Source of the DNA: Dasypus novemcinctus
Lineage: Eukaryota; Chordata; Mammalia; Cingulata; Dasypodidae
Length of the DNA stretch: 64,000 bases
Assembly: GCF_030445035.2 (NCBI RefSeq)
Contig: NC_080695.1
Location: 53,151,954 to 53,215,953, forward strand
Direction of reading: 5' to 3'
In this document: positions 44,901-51,249 of the stretch, piece after piece
How positions within the stretch are numbered: position 1 is the first letter of the stretch
How the letters are laid out: each line of letters opens with the position of its first letter
Translations under genes and position numbers: made by a program
Notes under the pieces: model-generated
The model's database searches: none
Told to the model about the DNA's origin: nothing
Seen by the model: only the letters and a program-made list of their open reading frames with translations

Positions 44901-46108
44901 CTCTGTGGACATGGTTGAGGATGGAAACATGCAATTTGGGTCACTTTGCTAGTGGCCTTGTTTTCAAGGGCACTTACAGAAGTGGCAGGTTTAGAAACCT
45001 GGGGAAGGGAGGCGCCAAGGTCCCCCGCGGCTCCTCCAGGTGGCTTCGCTGGGTCCGCTGCTCCTGGGATGGCAGCTGGGTGCATGGTGGGCGCGGCTCT
45101 CGGCATTATTCTGAGGGAGGGGACCTGGAGCCTCCTCCTCCCCCTGCCTCAGTGCGGCCACGTGCCGGCCGGAAGGGACCATCTGTATTAACCAGCAGCC
45201 TTGCAGCTGCAAATGTCGGAAACACAACTCTTTGGTTTCGGCAACAATGGAAATCTTTCCCATATTACTAGACCATCAGGCTTGGGTGGATCCAGATGCT
45301 CAAACCGTTGTGTTAAAACTTATTTTCAGGGAGCGAATATGTCTCAGGTGGTTGAGCACTTGCTTCCCATTACGAGGTCTCAGGTTCTATCCATGGTACC
45401 TCCTTAAAAAAAAACAAAAACAACTTACTCTCTCCCCATCACTGCTTTCCTCCATGTTGGCTTCATTCTCATGTAGTCTCTGCCCCATTAAGGCTTAAAA
45501 ATTGCCCCATCACTCCAAACTAACATCTCCCGGCTTAGAAAGAGAGCACCTCCTTCATTCCTAATCCCAGCCGTTGTCCTGGGCAGGAATCACACTGGCT
45601 CAGCCTGGGTCACGTGTGCAGCCCTCGTGCTAGCGGTAGTGCGGCCACACCTGGAGACTTCAAGTGGGGGAGGGGTGGCTCCCCAAAGGTGCCCCACCCA
45701 AAGGGCAAACCTCAGTCGGGCACTTCATCACCCACGCCAGGTGCATCTCTGAGGACCTCCAGGCCCAGGGCCCTCCTGTCTGGGCACTTCCTCCCAGGAA
45801 GGGGCCTTGGCAATTGGAATCCTCTCGTGTTTCTTGCCTCCTTATTTCTCTATCCTCTCCTTCACTCCCCCTTCCTTCTTTTTTAATAGATATTATCTGT
45901 CCATCAGAGAGAGTTGATAGAAGAGGAGGTTCTACCTGAGAAAGGGGAAGAGAAGGTGCCTTTTGAGGAGAAAGTGTTACCTGAGCAGAAGTTGCCTGAG
46001 CTGGGGAATGTGACAGAGCTGGAAGAGGCAGCTGAGGAGGAGGAGGTGGCACAGCCAAAGAGACTTCCGAAACAAAGGAGGAAACCCAAAGTCAAGGAGG
46101 AACTTTAG
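17737..46108 (+). CDS. PDILT: PDILT, protein disulfide isomerase-like, testis expressed (11 coding exons)
   Basis: Eleven exons with GT/AG borders join into 574 codons (human protein: 584). Exon lengths are 202, 207, 134, 138, 111, 126, 198, 121, 179, 90 and 219. The product is a PDI-family chaperone of the ER in male germ cells; in mouse it works with calmegin on sperm surface proteins. Visible parts: signal peptide (residues 1-17), thioredoxin-like a domain (about 45-147) with SKKS at 72-75 instead of CGHC and cis-Pro119, Cys135 conserved, b and b' domains (about 150-375), a' domain (about 385-490) with SEKC at 417-420 and cis-Pro461, a Glu/Lys-rich tail and the C-terminal KEEL retrieval signal. 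The start at 17737 (GCCATGG, good Kozak context) matches the human N-terminus. A second in-frame ATG six bases upstream would add two residues. The reading frame is intact, so the gene is likely functional. Confidence 0.97.
18215..18365 (+). repeat. MIR SINE
   Basis: 'gggcctcagttttctcctct', 'gtaaaatggacatggaaata' and 'atgattaaatgagatggtg' follow the sense MIR order. Confidence 0.75.
18535..18725 (-). repeat. MIR SINE
   Basis: 'cttactatgttccaggccc', 'ttctcacaatgagcctgaat', 'gctcagagaggccgagtg' and 'ggtcacacagctcacacct' follow the reverse MIR order closely. Confidence 0.85.
19115..19330 (+). repeat. MIR SINE
   Basis: 'cctaggtgcaaatgcctggt', 'gatcttgggcaagcgacc' and 'tggctgcaaaatggggggt' follow the sense MIR order. 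Confidence 0.65.
22410..23200 (+). mobile_element. L2 LINE copy, about 0.8 kb
   Basis: 'cattcttgactcctcctcct', 'cacatctaacctgtcaccaa', 'agtagcctcttaaatggtca' and 'ttcctggttaaaaaccctca', ending in (TGAATGAA)n, follow L2. The open frames inside are shadows of this repeat. Confidence 0.75.
23082..23100. repeat. (G)19 homopolymer
   Basis: An uninterrupted run of 19 G lies inside the L2 copy, where the family consensus has no such run. Confidence 0.95.
23426..23460. repeat. (GAT)n microsatellite
   Basis: About seven ATG/GAT units, then degenerate GGTGATGGCGATAG, directly before a reverse MIR. Confidence 0.9.
23455..23620 (-). repeat. MIR SINE
   Basis: 'tgagcacctggttccaggca', 'aggtctcagaaagctt' and 'agttacacagctagtaagtg' follow the reverse MIR order. 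Confidence 0.8.
24320..24513. mobile_element. Non-autonomous hAT element with terminal inverted repeats
   Basis: The ends CAGGGTTTCTCA and TGAGAACCACTG are inverted copies. Inside, 'cattgtaggatgtatagcag', 'cctacccactagatgcca' and 'caatcaaaaacatctctag' match a MER-type hAT consensus. Confidence 0.8.
25925..26850 (+). mobile_element. L2 LINE copy interrupted by a DAS SINE
   Basis: Long L2 match ('ctgctcaaaaccctccagta', 'taagggcctttgcacttgtc', 'agcgaggccttctgtaacc', 'cctagaacagcgcctggcac'). The SINE at 26603-26710 splits it. Confidence 0.85.
26603..26710 (-). mobile_element. DAS-type SINE, antisense, with 11-bp target-site duplication
   Basis: Read in reverse it gives GGGAGCTGAAGTGGCTCAGT, then GGTTGAGTACC and GGGTTCATCCCTGGG, and ends in an (AAAAG)n tail. 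It is flanked by perfect copies of CATAGCTACTT at 26592-26602 and 26711-26721. Confidence 0.92.
27050..27330. other. GC/CpG-rich block in PDILT intron 1
   Basis: Contains CCGCCCAAGCGCAAGG, a GGGGAGGGGGTGGGGTGGGC tract, and CpG-dense stretches around 27120-27150 and 27270-27320, in an otherwise CpG-poor intron. It is not coding and not a repeat that I recognise. A promoter or enhancer role is only a possibility. Confidence 0.3.
28308..28514 (+). CDS. PDILT: PDILT coding exon 2
   Basis: Residues 68-136 plus one base. It carries the non-redox SKKS motif (72-75) at the usual CXXC position, the KVDIT strand, KAPEL with cis-Pro119 and Cys135. Acceptor CTTACAG, donor GTAATG. Confidence 0.96.
30165..30330 (+). 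repeat. MIR SINE
   Basis: 'ctgaattcaaatcctcacta', 'cgcacctcggttttctcat', 'ctgtaaaatgggggcagtg' and 'catctgggaagatgaaatg' follow MIR in sense. Confidence 0.8.
30468..30688. mobile_element. Non-autonomous hAT element
   Basis: 'ataaatattttaggctttat', 'gtctctgtcgcaaccattca', 'ccaataaaactttatttata' and 'cagatttggcccacagg' follow a MER-type hAT consensus. It is related to the copy at 15248-15446. Confidence 0.8.
32225..32755 (+). mobile_element. L1 3' end (L1M type)
   Basis: 'gaccagaaatcccactcctg', 'gaatatccccgataggagtg', 'ttattcataatcatccc', 'acccaaatgcccatg' and 'ttccatttatatgaagttc' follow the L1 ORF2 end and 3' UTR in sense orientation. Frames are broken. Confidence 0.75.
33044..33450 (+). 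mobile_element. Long composite DAS SINE (DAS-III-like)
   Basis: A tRNA-like head has an A box (TGGCTCAATGG) and a B box (GGTTCAAACCC), followed by about 330 bases of family-specific body (CTGACCTGCGTGGTGAAGC, GCAGCAAGATGATGCAAC) and an A12 tail. This form is typical of armadillo and its relatives and is the best lineage marker in the window. Two 17-base flanking copies (33032-33048 and 33556-33572) enclose it together with 105 extra bases after the tail. Confidence 0.92.
33451..33555 (+). other. Sequence between SINE A-tail and 3' target-site copy, possible 3' transduction
   Basis: These 105 bases (starting ccagcccccacagaacc, ending in a (CA)5 run) lie after the SINE poly(A) but before the second copy of AAATTCTTACCTGGGGA. 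They are not part of the L2 host. They may have been carried along with the SINE transcript. Confidence 0.5.
34240..34425 (+). repeat. MIR SINE
   Basis: 'ctgggtttgaatcccaggtt', 'ggggctgttgtgaggaca' and 'gagcattcaataaaac' follow MIR in sense. Confidence 0.8.
34586..34719 (+). CDS. PDILT: PDILT coding exon 3
   Basis: Residues 137-181, joining the a domain to the b domain ([13 protein letters not shown], then [10 protein letters not shown]). Acceptor TCTCTAG, donor GTAATG, phase 0 at the end. Confidence 0.95.
34720..35849 (+). other. PDILT: PDILT intron 3
   Basis: 1.1 kb of AT-rich intron. I see no exon, conserved element or clear repeat in it. Confidence 0.7.
35850..35987 (+). CDS. PDILT: PDILT coding exon 4
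   Basis: Residues 182-227 of the b domain ([20 protein letters not shown] to VLVFKK). Acceptor AAACAG, donor GTAGGC. Confidence 0.95.
36320..36824 (+). mobile_element. L2 LINE copy
   Basis: 'caccaccatctctccaatcc', 'gccatctttccaaaatgcaa', 'gaaagtcctttaatggtttc' and 'cacaggcctctcacgctctg' follow L2 in sense. Confidence 0.7.
36825..37006. mobile_element. Non-autonomous hAT element
   Basis: 'ggcagccactgacgacatg', 'tgactatttaaattaaag', 'gtttcaagtactcagtagcc' and 'agttctgctggacagcgtc' match the MER1-type hAT consensus. Confidence 0.75.
37265..37895 (+). mobile_element. L1 ORF2 fragment split by a hAT element
   Basis: 'caattggtagccatttagaa', 'ctaaattccagatggattcc', 'aaaaatgaaaccatgg' and, after the insertion, 'gaaaagaaagtattgataca' and 'aaatgacaaatagccaacct' follow the L1 ORF2 C-terminal region in sense, with broken frames. 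Confidence 0.75.
37537..37731. mobile_element. hAT element with perfect 8-bp target-site duplication
   Basis: The termini CAGGCGTTCTTAACC and TTAAGAACCCCTG are inverted repeats. The flanks carry CCTTAGAG at 37529-37536 and 37732-37739, the 8-base duplication expected for hAT transposition. The interior is AT-rich with 'catggaccc' near both ends. It lies inside the L1 fragment. Confidence 0.92.
38650..38760 (+). CDS. PDILT: PDILT coding exon 5
   Basis: Residues 228-264 ([16 protein letters not shown] to EYNSE), with an NDS N-glycosylation sequon. Acceptor TTGTCCAAG, donor GTTAGT. Confidence 0.94.
38845..38970 (+). CDS. PDILT: PDILT coding exon 6
   Basis: Residues 265-306, start of the b' domain ([17 protein letters not shown] to KEFQNK). 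The preceding intron is only 84 bases. Acceptor GATTTCAG, donor GTCTGT (weak but in the expected place). Confidence 0.95.
40405..41000 (+). mobile_element. L2 LINE copy
   Basis: 'gatctccaaggatgctcaga', 'gactaaaacccaagctcctc', 'cccagttaaaatgtcacctc', 'actagaacataagctccata' and 'aatgcctagcacatggcagg' follow the L2 3' half. Confidence 0.8.
41040..41215 (-). repeat. MIR SINE
   Basis: 'attgagcatttcccacctgc', 'gattctcacagtcatcctat', 'ggataaggaaactgaggtac' and 'agagaggggaagttg' follow the reverse MIR. Confidence 0.85.
41450..41647 (+). CDS. PDILT: PDILT coding exon 7
   Basis: Residues 307-372 of b' ([20 protein letters not shown] to [11 protein letters not shown]). Acceptor TTTTGGCAG, donor GTAAGT. 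Confidence 0.96.
41648..42466 (+). other. PDILT: PDILT intron 7
   Basis: 0.8 kb of unique-looking intron. Nothing beyond splice signals is recognisable. Confidence 0.7.
42467..42587 (+). CDS. PDILT: PDILT coding exon 8
   Basis: Residues 373-412 plus one base ([20 protein letters not shown] to DVFVMF). It opens the a' domain. Acceptor TTTCTAG, donor GTAAGT. Confidence 0.96.
42588..43779 (+). other. PDILT: PDILT intron 8
   Basis: 1.2 kb, with a partial MIR at about 43270-43370. Overlapping open frames on both strands around 42850-43400 have no recognisable family and are not evidence of a gene. Confidence 0.7.
43780..43958 (+). CDS. PDILT: PDILT coding exon 9 (a' domain, SEKC motif)
   Basis: Residues 413-472. 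YAPWSEKCK puts Ser417-Glu-Lys-Cys420 at the site where classical PDIs have [12 protein letters not shown] and DRYPFFRLF (cis-Pro461) complete the thioredoxin fold. Human has SKKC here. Acceptor CTTCCAG, donor GTGAGA. Confidence 0.97.
43959..44710 (+). other. PDILT: PDILT intron 9
   Basis: 0.75 kb, with a MIR at 44335-44640 in reverse orientation ('aggtattctttcaaagg', 'gttccagagaggctaa'). Confidence 0.65.
44711..44800 (+). CDS. PDILT: PDILT coding exon 10
   Basis: Residues 473-502, end of a' ([20 protein letters not shown] and on to DYEDE). Acceptor CCCTAG, donor GTAAGG. Confidence 0.95.
44801..45889 (+). other. PDILT: PDILT intron 10
   Basis: 1.1 kb, with a short DAS SINE in its middle and a GC-rich part at 45000-45180. 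Nothing coding is supported. Confidence 0.7.
45329..45420 (+). mobile_element. DAS-type SINE (short form)
   Basis: GGGAGCGAATATGTCTCAGG, then TGGTTGAGCACTTGCTTCCC, then AGGTTCTATCC and a mixed A tail. It is more diverged than the copy at 17206. Confidence 0.85.
45890..46108 (+). CDS. PDILT: PDILT coding exon 11 (acidic tail, KEEL)
   Basis: Residues 503-574 and stop TAG at 46106-46108. A Glu-rich low-complexity tail with repeated LPE(Q/L) and [11 protein letters not shown]-like units is followed by a basic stretch and the C-terminal KEEL, a variant of KDEL. The tail accounts for the length difference from human. Acceptor TTTTTAATAG. Confidence 0.95.
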   Translation: MLSVHQRELIEEEVLPEKGEEKVPFEEKVLPEQKLPELGNVTELEEAAEEEEVAQPKRLPKQRRKPKVKEEL

Positions 46109-46245
46109 CTTCTCCCCAGTCAGGAGGGAAGGGGCCCATCTTCTAGGTCCGGACATCATTTCCTAAATGGTCTACACCAATAAGATTCTCTATCACTGTG
46201 GTGGGGTGAGTGGGGGCTGGGTAATAAAACCTCTGAATGTCTTTG
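46109..46245 (+). terminator. PDILT: PDILT 3' UTR with poly(A) signal
   Basis: A canonical AATAAA is at 46223-46228, 115 bases after the stop codon, followed by a GT-rich element (tttggccctgttttgtt). Cleavage is expected near 46245. The 3' UTR is short. Confidence 0.85.
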
Positions 46246-46334
46246 GCCCTGTTTTGTTCATCACCTTTTCCTGACTGGAGCTGCCTTTGAAGAGCTGTTT
46301 GGTCTGCAGTCCTGACAGGCCTGCGAGGGAAGCC

Positions 46335-46500
46335 ACAGTGACCACACTTAGTGAGCCTTTACAACATCACCTTCTCCTGTCACCGAGAGGTCGGTTTCAT
46401 TATCCCCATTTTACAGATAAGGAAACTGAGGCACAGAGAGGTTCAGCAACCGGTCAGGATCGCACAGCTAGCAAGTGTTGAGATTCGATCCCAGGCAATC
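46335..46500 (-). repeat. MIR SINE
   Basis: 'attttacagataaggaaact', 'gaggcacagagaggttcagc' and 'gatcgcacagctagcaagtg' follow the reverse MIR closely. Confidence 0.88.
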
Positions 46501-46619
46501 TCACTCCAGAGACCGTGCGCTTCACAGCAACGCAACAGACCAGGCTGGGGTCTGTGGAGTTTGGTGAAACTTTCGAAGAAGGTCAATTGATTTGCGGGAG
46601 CTGCATTTTGGCACAATAA

Positions 46620-47550
46620 GAAAGAGACCCGACCCCCAAATCTGTCCCCTCATCATCTGCATCTCAGTAAACAACCCATTCCCTCAAGCAATAAATCCAG
46701 AAGCATCCTCAAGGCACATCTTTCCCTTACTGCCACATCCAGTCCTGGTGGCTCCACCCAGTTCCCTCCAGTTGACTCACCCACTTGATCCCATCTCCGC
46801 TGACCTCACCCACCTTTTCTTGGCCAAGCAAGTCTCCCAACTGGTCTCTTTGCTGCCACTCTACCTTCTCTCCACCAAAATGCACTTTCAACACAGCTAG
46901 CAGCTGGGGTGTCCTTTTAAAAGCCACAGCCACGAGCACTACCTTGCTTTAACACTCTAAAGGCATCTCATTGTAGGATAAAATCCAGTCTCCTCTCCAG
47001 GCTCCAGCCACATTTTTCTTGGAACAAGCCCAGCTTGCTCTTTCCCCACAGTTGTTCTTTCTGTATAAATCGGGTTCCTAACAAGGGGTCCGTGAGTTTG
47101 AATTGAAATTCTAAAATACATTATTCTTGTGGGGATGTGTTGGTGCAGGTGTGATATATTAAGTACACAGTGTATGTGGACATTGTAAGGGGTCCATGGT
47201 TTTCATCTGACTGGCAAAGGGGTCCATGGAATAAAAAAAATTTAAAAACCCCTGGCTTATATGAACTCCCCCAGATCTTCACATAGCTGTGTCCTGCTTA
47301 TCCTTCACAGCTCAGCTCAAATGTCACCACCTCCAAGAAGCCTTCCTGGATACCAATATTTGAAAGCAGTTTATTACGTTGTGCACTGGTGTGTTGCCTG
47401 CTTCCCCACTAGCATATAAGCCCCATGGGAACAGACTTGTCTGTTTACTTTTCCCCTGTATTCCCAATTCCTACACCTCCACCCAGCACATAGTAGATGC
47501 TCCACAAATAATTGGTGACCGATTGAATGAGAGAAATTCCACACATGGTC
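46620..47550 (+). mobile_element. L2 LINE copy split by a hAT element
   Basis: 'agaagcatcctcaaggcaca', 'gtctcccaactggtctcttt', 'gctcaaatgtcaccacctcc', 'aagaagccttcctggatacc' and 'cccagcacatagtagatgct' follow L2. The region 47071-47254 is an insertion. Confidence 0.8.
47071..47254. mobile_element. hAT element, same family as 37537-37731, opposite orientation
   Basis: The ends CGGGTTCCTAACAAGGGGTC and TTTAAAAACCCCTGG are imperfect inverted repeats. 'gcaggtgtgatatatta' mirrors 'taaatatatcacacctgc' of the 37537 copy. No clean target-site duplication is left. Confidence 0.8.
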
Positions 47551-47599
47551 ATCCCCAAAGGGGGAGGTGCTGACTGTGCCGTGTCCAAATCCAAGAGGG

Positions 47600-48055
47600 A
47601 CTATTAGTCTTCTATTCAGCAGTAGCAAATTACCAACAAGAGGCTTAAAACAACCCAAATTTATTCTCTTGAAGTTCTGAAGGCCAGAGGTCTGAAATCA
47701 ATTTCACTGGCTTAAAGTCAAAGTGTCACCGGGCTGGTTCCTTCTGGAAGTTCTAGGGAAGTCCTGCTGGCTTTGCCTTTCCAGCTTTCCCAGCTTCTGG
47801 AGGCTGCTGGCATCCCTGGGCTGGTGGCCCCGTCCTCCAATCACTCTGCCCTCTGTGTCCCTCCTACTTTCTCGGGCTCCTCCTGTAACCCACCCACAAG
47901 GACCCTCGTAATTGCATCAGGCCCTCCCGGATCCCCCAAGGTAATCTCCCCCTCTCAAAGTCCTTGATCACATCAGCAAAGTCCCCTTTGTCAGGTGAGA
48001 GAACATTCACAGTTTGTGGGAATTAGGATGTGGACATAATCAGCTTCCACAGACA
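47600..48055 (-). mobile_element. MaLR (MLT1-type) LTR, antisense
   Basis: 'agcaaattaccaacaagagg', 'ttaaaacaacccaaatttat', 'ctcgtaattgcatcaggc', 'ctctcaaagtccttgatcac' and 'gggaattaggatgtggacat' follow the antisense LTR order. Confidence 0.75.
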
Positions 48056-50640
48056 GGCTGCTGAATTGCGACAATCCTTTCAGCCAGGTGATAACGGCTT
48101 CTCTTGGGAAAAGGTTGGGGGTGTTATTTTAGGGGCCAGTTGTAGAAGCAGAGGCAGCATGTGCTTTCCCAGGTCTCCAGAGTCTGCTCCCCCCACCCCT
48201 GGTCTGTCCACCTCCAGACTAAGCAGGGGACAGCCTGGGGCCCTGGAACTCACTGGAGCCAGCTGCCCCGACAGGGGCAGGAGTTAGTATTCAGGACACG
48301 GAGTGAGGCTCACCTGCTTCAGCCGTAAGGCCATGTGGCTGCTGGCTGGAGTTGCTGCTGGGATGAAATCACCTGGAACGGGCCATGAGCTAGGGGGTGG
48401 GGTGCCCCTGCAGGCCCCCCCACCAGGTATAGCGGGGCCTATAGAGGTGGGAGTGGAGGTAGGGGAAGCAGTATAGGTAGGTAGAGCAGGTGATGCTCCT
48501 TTGCTGGCAAAGTGGGGGTCTATCCTCTTGACTCATTTTCTGTCCCCTCCCAACACACACCAACTTCTCTTCTCCTGTGTGTTCTGTTTGATCAATTTTT
48601 CAAAACTCTCCACACCTTAGCTTCACTACTTCAACCAAGGACCTGAAACCACTTGTTCCCCTAAGGCTCCTTCAAGGCCGAAGAGGAATGGTCTTTACCC
48701 TCCAGGAGTGCGGTCCAGGCAGGGGCGAAGCGGAGGGAGGTTTGGGTTGGAGGCTGGGCTCACGGCTAACAGCTCCTGAACTCCACTTTTCTCCCTATAA
48801 CCGGAGAGGCCGTGTTCACTGAACGTGACAATGGAGGTAAAAGCGCTCAGCATGCATCTGACACAAGAGAAGGAAGTGGCAGCTGTCAAGAGGGTTAGAA
48901 TCAAGGCTCTGAGCCGTGTTGTTAAGGGGGGAGAGGGTTTCAAGGAGGAGGGCACAGCTGAGAGACCAAGTAAGGGTCACTCAAAAGCAAATATTTATCA
49001 AACACTTCCCAGGACGCTGAGGTAAGATAAAGAGAAAAATATCGATTGAATTTGGTAACCTGGGCGTCTTTGGGGAGCAATATCAATGCAGCTGGCAGTT
49101 CCCAAAAGCATACTGGCGTCAGCTGAAGAGTACATGAAGGTTGAGGAAGTAGAGAGAGTGTGCAGGAAAACCTTTGGAGATGTTTGGCTATGAAAGGAGT
49201 GACTAATAGGATGGGAGCTGGAGGGGGTATGCGCTCAAAGGAGGCCTTTGTAGATGAGGGAACTAATCCAGCAACTAAGAGAAGCCTGAGGCGGCAGGAG
49301 GCAGGAGCAGGTACGAGTGAGAAGGAAAGGTGAGCAGCTGACCAGGACGGAGAGGCCTCGTGTGAAGGATTCTGCCTCCCACGGAAGATGACATGTGCAA
49401 GGGGAGGCCAGATGCTGGTAGACTGAGCAGCTGAGGCCGTCAGAGCTTAGGGGCCCCGGGAAGAATCCCCCATGGTCATTAGTTGGTGGCACCAGAGGTG
49501 GGTGGGGAGTTTGAGGAAAAAATAGGGAAATGGCCGACGAAAGAAATAGAGCAGGATGGTCCCGCTGTGCTGAGTGAAGTCCATGATGAACCAGGCTCCA
49601 GCCCAGACTTCACACTTCCCTGCCCAGACAACTCCAGAAGCCAACTTTCCTTTAATCCTTTCAAGACAACCAGACTTGGTTTAGACAGGGCCTCAGGAGC
49701 ACCAACCAGAAATGATAAACATCATCCAGGATGAAGAAAAAAATATTAAGATGTTTCCTTTCCTTCTAAAGAAATTGAGGGGGGGGCAGGGGGAGGAACA
49801 TGCTTGTAGGGGCGAAATTGTTGTAGGACACAAATCAGTTCAGAAAAGAATAATGAACAAAATGCAGAAATGATAACTTCCCTTTTCATCAAAGAATTGC
49901 AAAAGTAAACAAAAGCGAGCTATTTCTCACTTATCACTTCAGCAAATTAAGAAAAGAGTTAACAAAACTCAGGGTTGGTGGGTGCTTTGGATGGGATGGA
50001 AAGCTAAATTTTAAAAATCTCTCTAGGCTGCTGTTCTGTAAGAAGTATCCAAATTCTTAAAGCTGTGCCACCTCTTGGGTGCAGAAATGTCATTCCCAGG
50101 CATTTACCCCAAGCATATGGTGCACTAGTGGGCTGATGCTCATCCCAGCTCTGAATGAGACAGGAAAAGAAAGGGCTCAAAGCAGTAAATGCAGAGGTCA
50201 TGGTCAGAGATTCTGCTCTGCCAAGTTCACGTGCCTCTGGTTATTTGTACCACCACCAACATCTGTTTTTCCACTGAGTTTTGCGCTGCCAGCCCCGTGG
50301 GCCTGGGTCAGGAGACATGGGTTCTAACCCAAGCTCTGTCACCTCCCACCTCGGTGGCCATGCACAGCCGAATAGCGGTTGTCATGACCACCACTGACGG
50401 ATCATTCGTATGTGGCTTTACTTGCACCATCGCCTTTAACCCCCACGAGAGCTCTACAAGACATGTGTTCTCATGGTTCTCATCTTACCCCAGGAAGTCT
50501 AAGTCCTGAAGCCACTGGCAACTCCAGGGTCCAGGCTGTGTGACTCAGCGTATTTATTCACCAAGTTATTCCACCTTGCAAGGGACCTCCCTCCTTGGAC
50601 CTCAGAGTCCTTATTTCATAGGATGGGTTAGGTCCAGTGA

Positions 50641-51180
50641 TGCCAGGGTTATCTTCCAGCTCCGACTTTCTGCCATTCCAACTTCCCTGTTACACATGTC
50701 TGAACTCTAGGGCAGGTGGCTGATCTGGTGACAACGGGGTGGATTTCTGAAAGCTGTGCCCTCCAGGACAGGGAAACACGGTGACCACAAGTGCATGTCT
50801 CAGCGGGGACAATGCACATCCTAGCGCACCTGGCTTCAGACACTGGCATCTGCTTGGTTCTTTGGGTCCACCTTGCTCTGCTTAGTGACCGAGAAAACAC
50901 CCCAGGACCTTGGCACTGCTTTACCAGTTAATTTCTAACTAAGGAATCTCTTGCTCCCCAAAGGTGCAAAACAGAGACCTTGTATTTACAGATGCAGCTG
51001 TGACCCCAATGTCAATCATTTGGCGTCTCTAGCTAGTAGGAAGCAGAATAGCAACCGCCTCACGGCCTAGAAAAGGAAAACACCATGTCACAAGACAAAG
51101 TATTCCGCCCCCAAGAAAACAATCTCAAGAAAAAGAACTGGAGAATAATTGGAGGAGAGATTTCCAACAGGGGCAAATAC
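50641..51180 (+). promoter_or_regulatory. UMOD: Putative UMOD proximal promoter region
   Basis: This 0.5-kb stretch directly upstream of the TATA box is free of recognisable repeats and holds an HNF1-like site. UMOD is transcribed almost only in the thick ascending limb of the kidney. The assignment rests on position and on the motif. Confidence 0.5.
50927..50939 (+). promoter_or_regulatory. UMOD: HNF1-like binding site
   Basis: GTTAATTTCTAAC agrees at 11 of 13 positions with the HNF1 palindrome GTTAATNATTAAC. HNF1B is an established activator of UMOD. The site lies about 270 bases before the TATA box. Confidence 0.55.
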
Positions 51181-51203
51181 ATATATATATATATATATAT
51201 AAG
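51181..51203 (+). promoter_or_regulatory. UMOD: (AT)10 tract forming the UMOD TATA box
   Basis: Ten AT units end in TATATAAG (51196-51203). A start site about 30 bases on (near 51225) would give a short exon that ends at a good donor. Human UMOD also has a TATA-type promoter. Confidence 0.6.
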
Positions 51204-51224
51204 AGGCAGGCACCCGTGAAGAGA

Positions 51225-51249
51225 CTAATTCCAGCTTTCTGGCTTTGAG
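51225..51249 (+). other. UMOD: Probable UMOD non-coding exon 1
   Basis: A start site near 51225 is set by the TATA box. The exon ends at 51249 before the donor GTAAGG (TTTGAG|GTAAGG). The exact start cannot be read from sequence. Confidence 0.5.

Larger units (their letters stand above)
46246..50640. other. PDILT-UMOD intergenic interval, repeats
   Basis: It contains a MIR, a long L2 split by a hAT copy, an antisense MaLR LTR and (49850-50160) a probable L1 fragment. Positions 48080-49840 are unassigned. Open frames on both strands in this part show no known domain. Confidence 0.6.
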
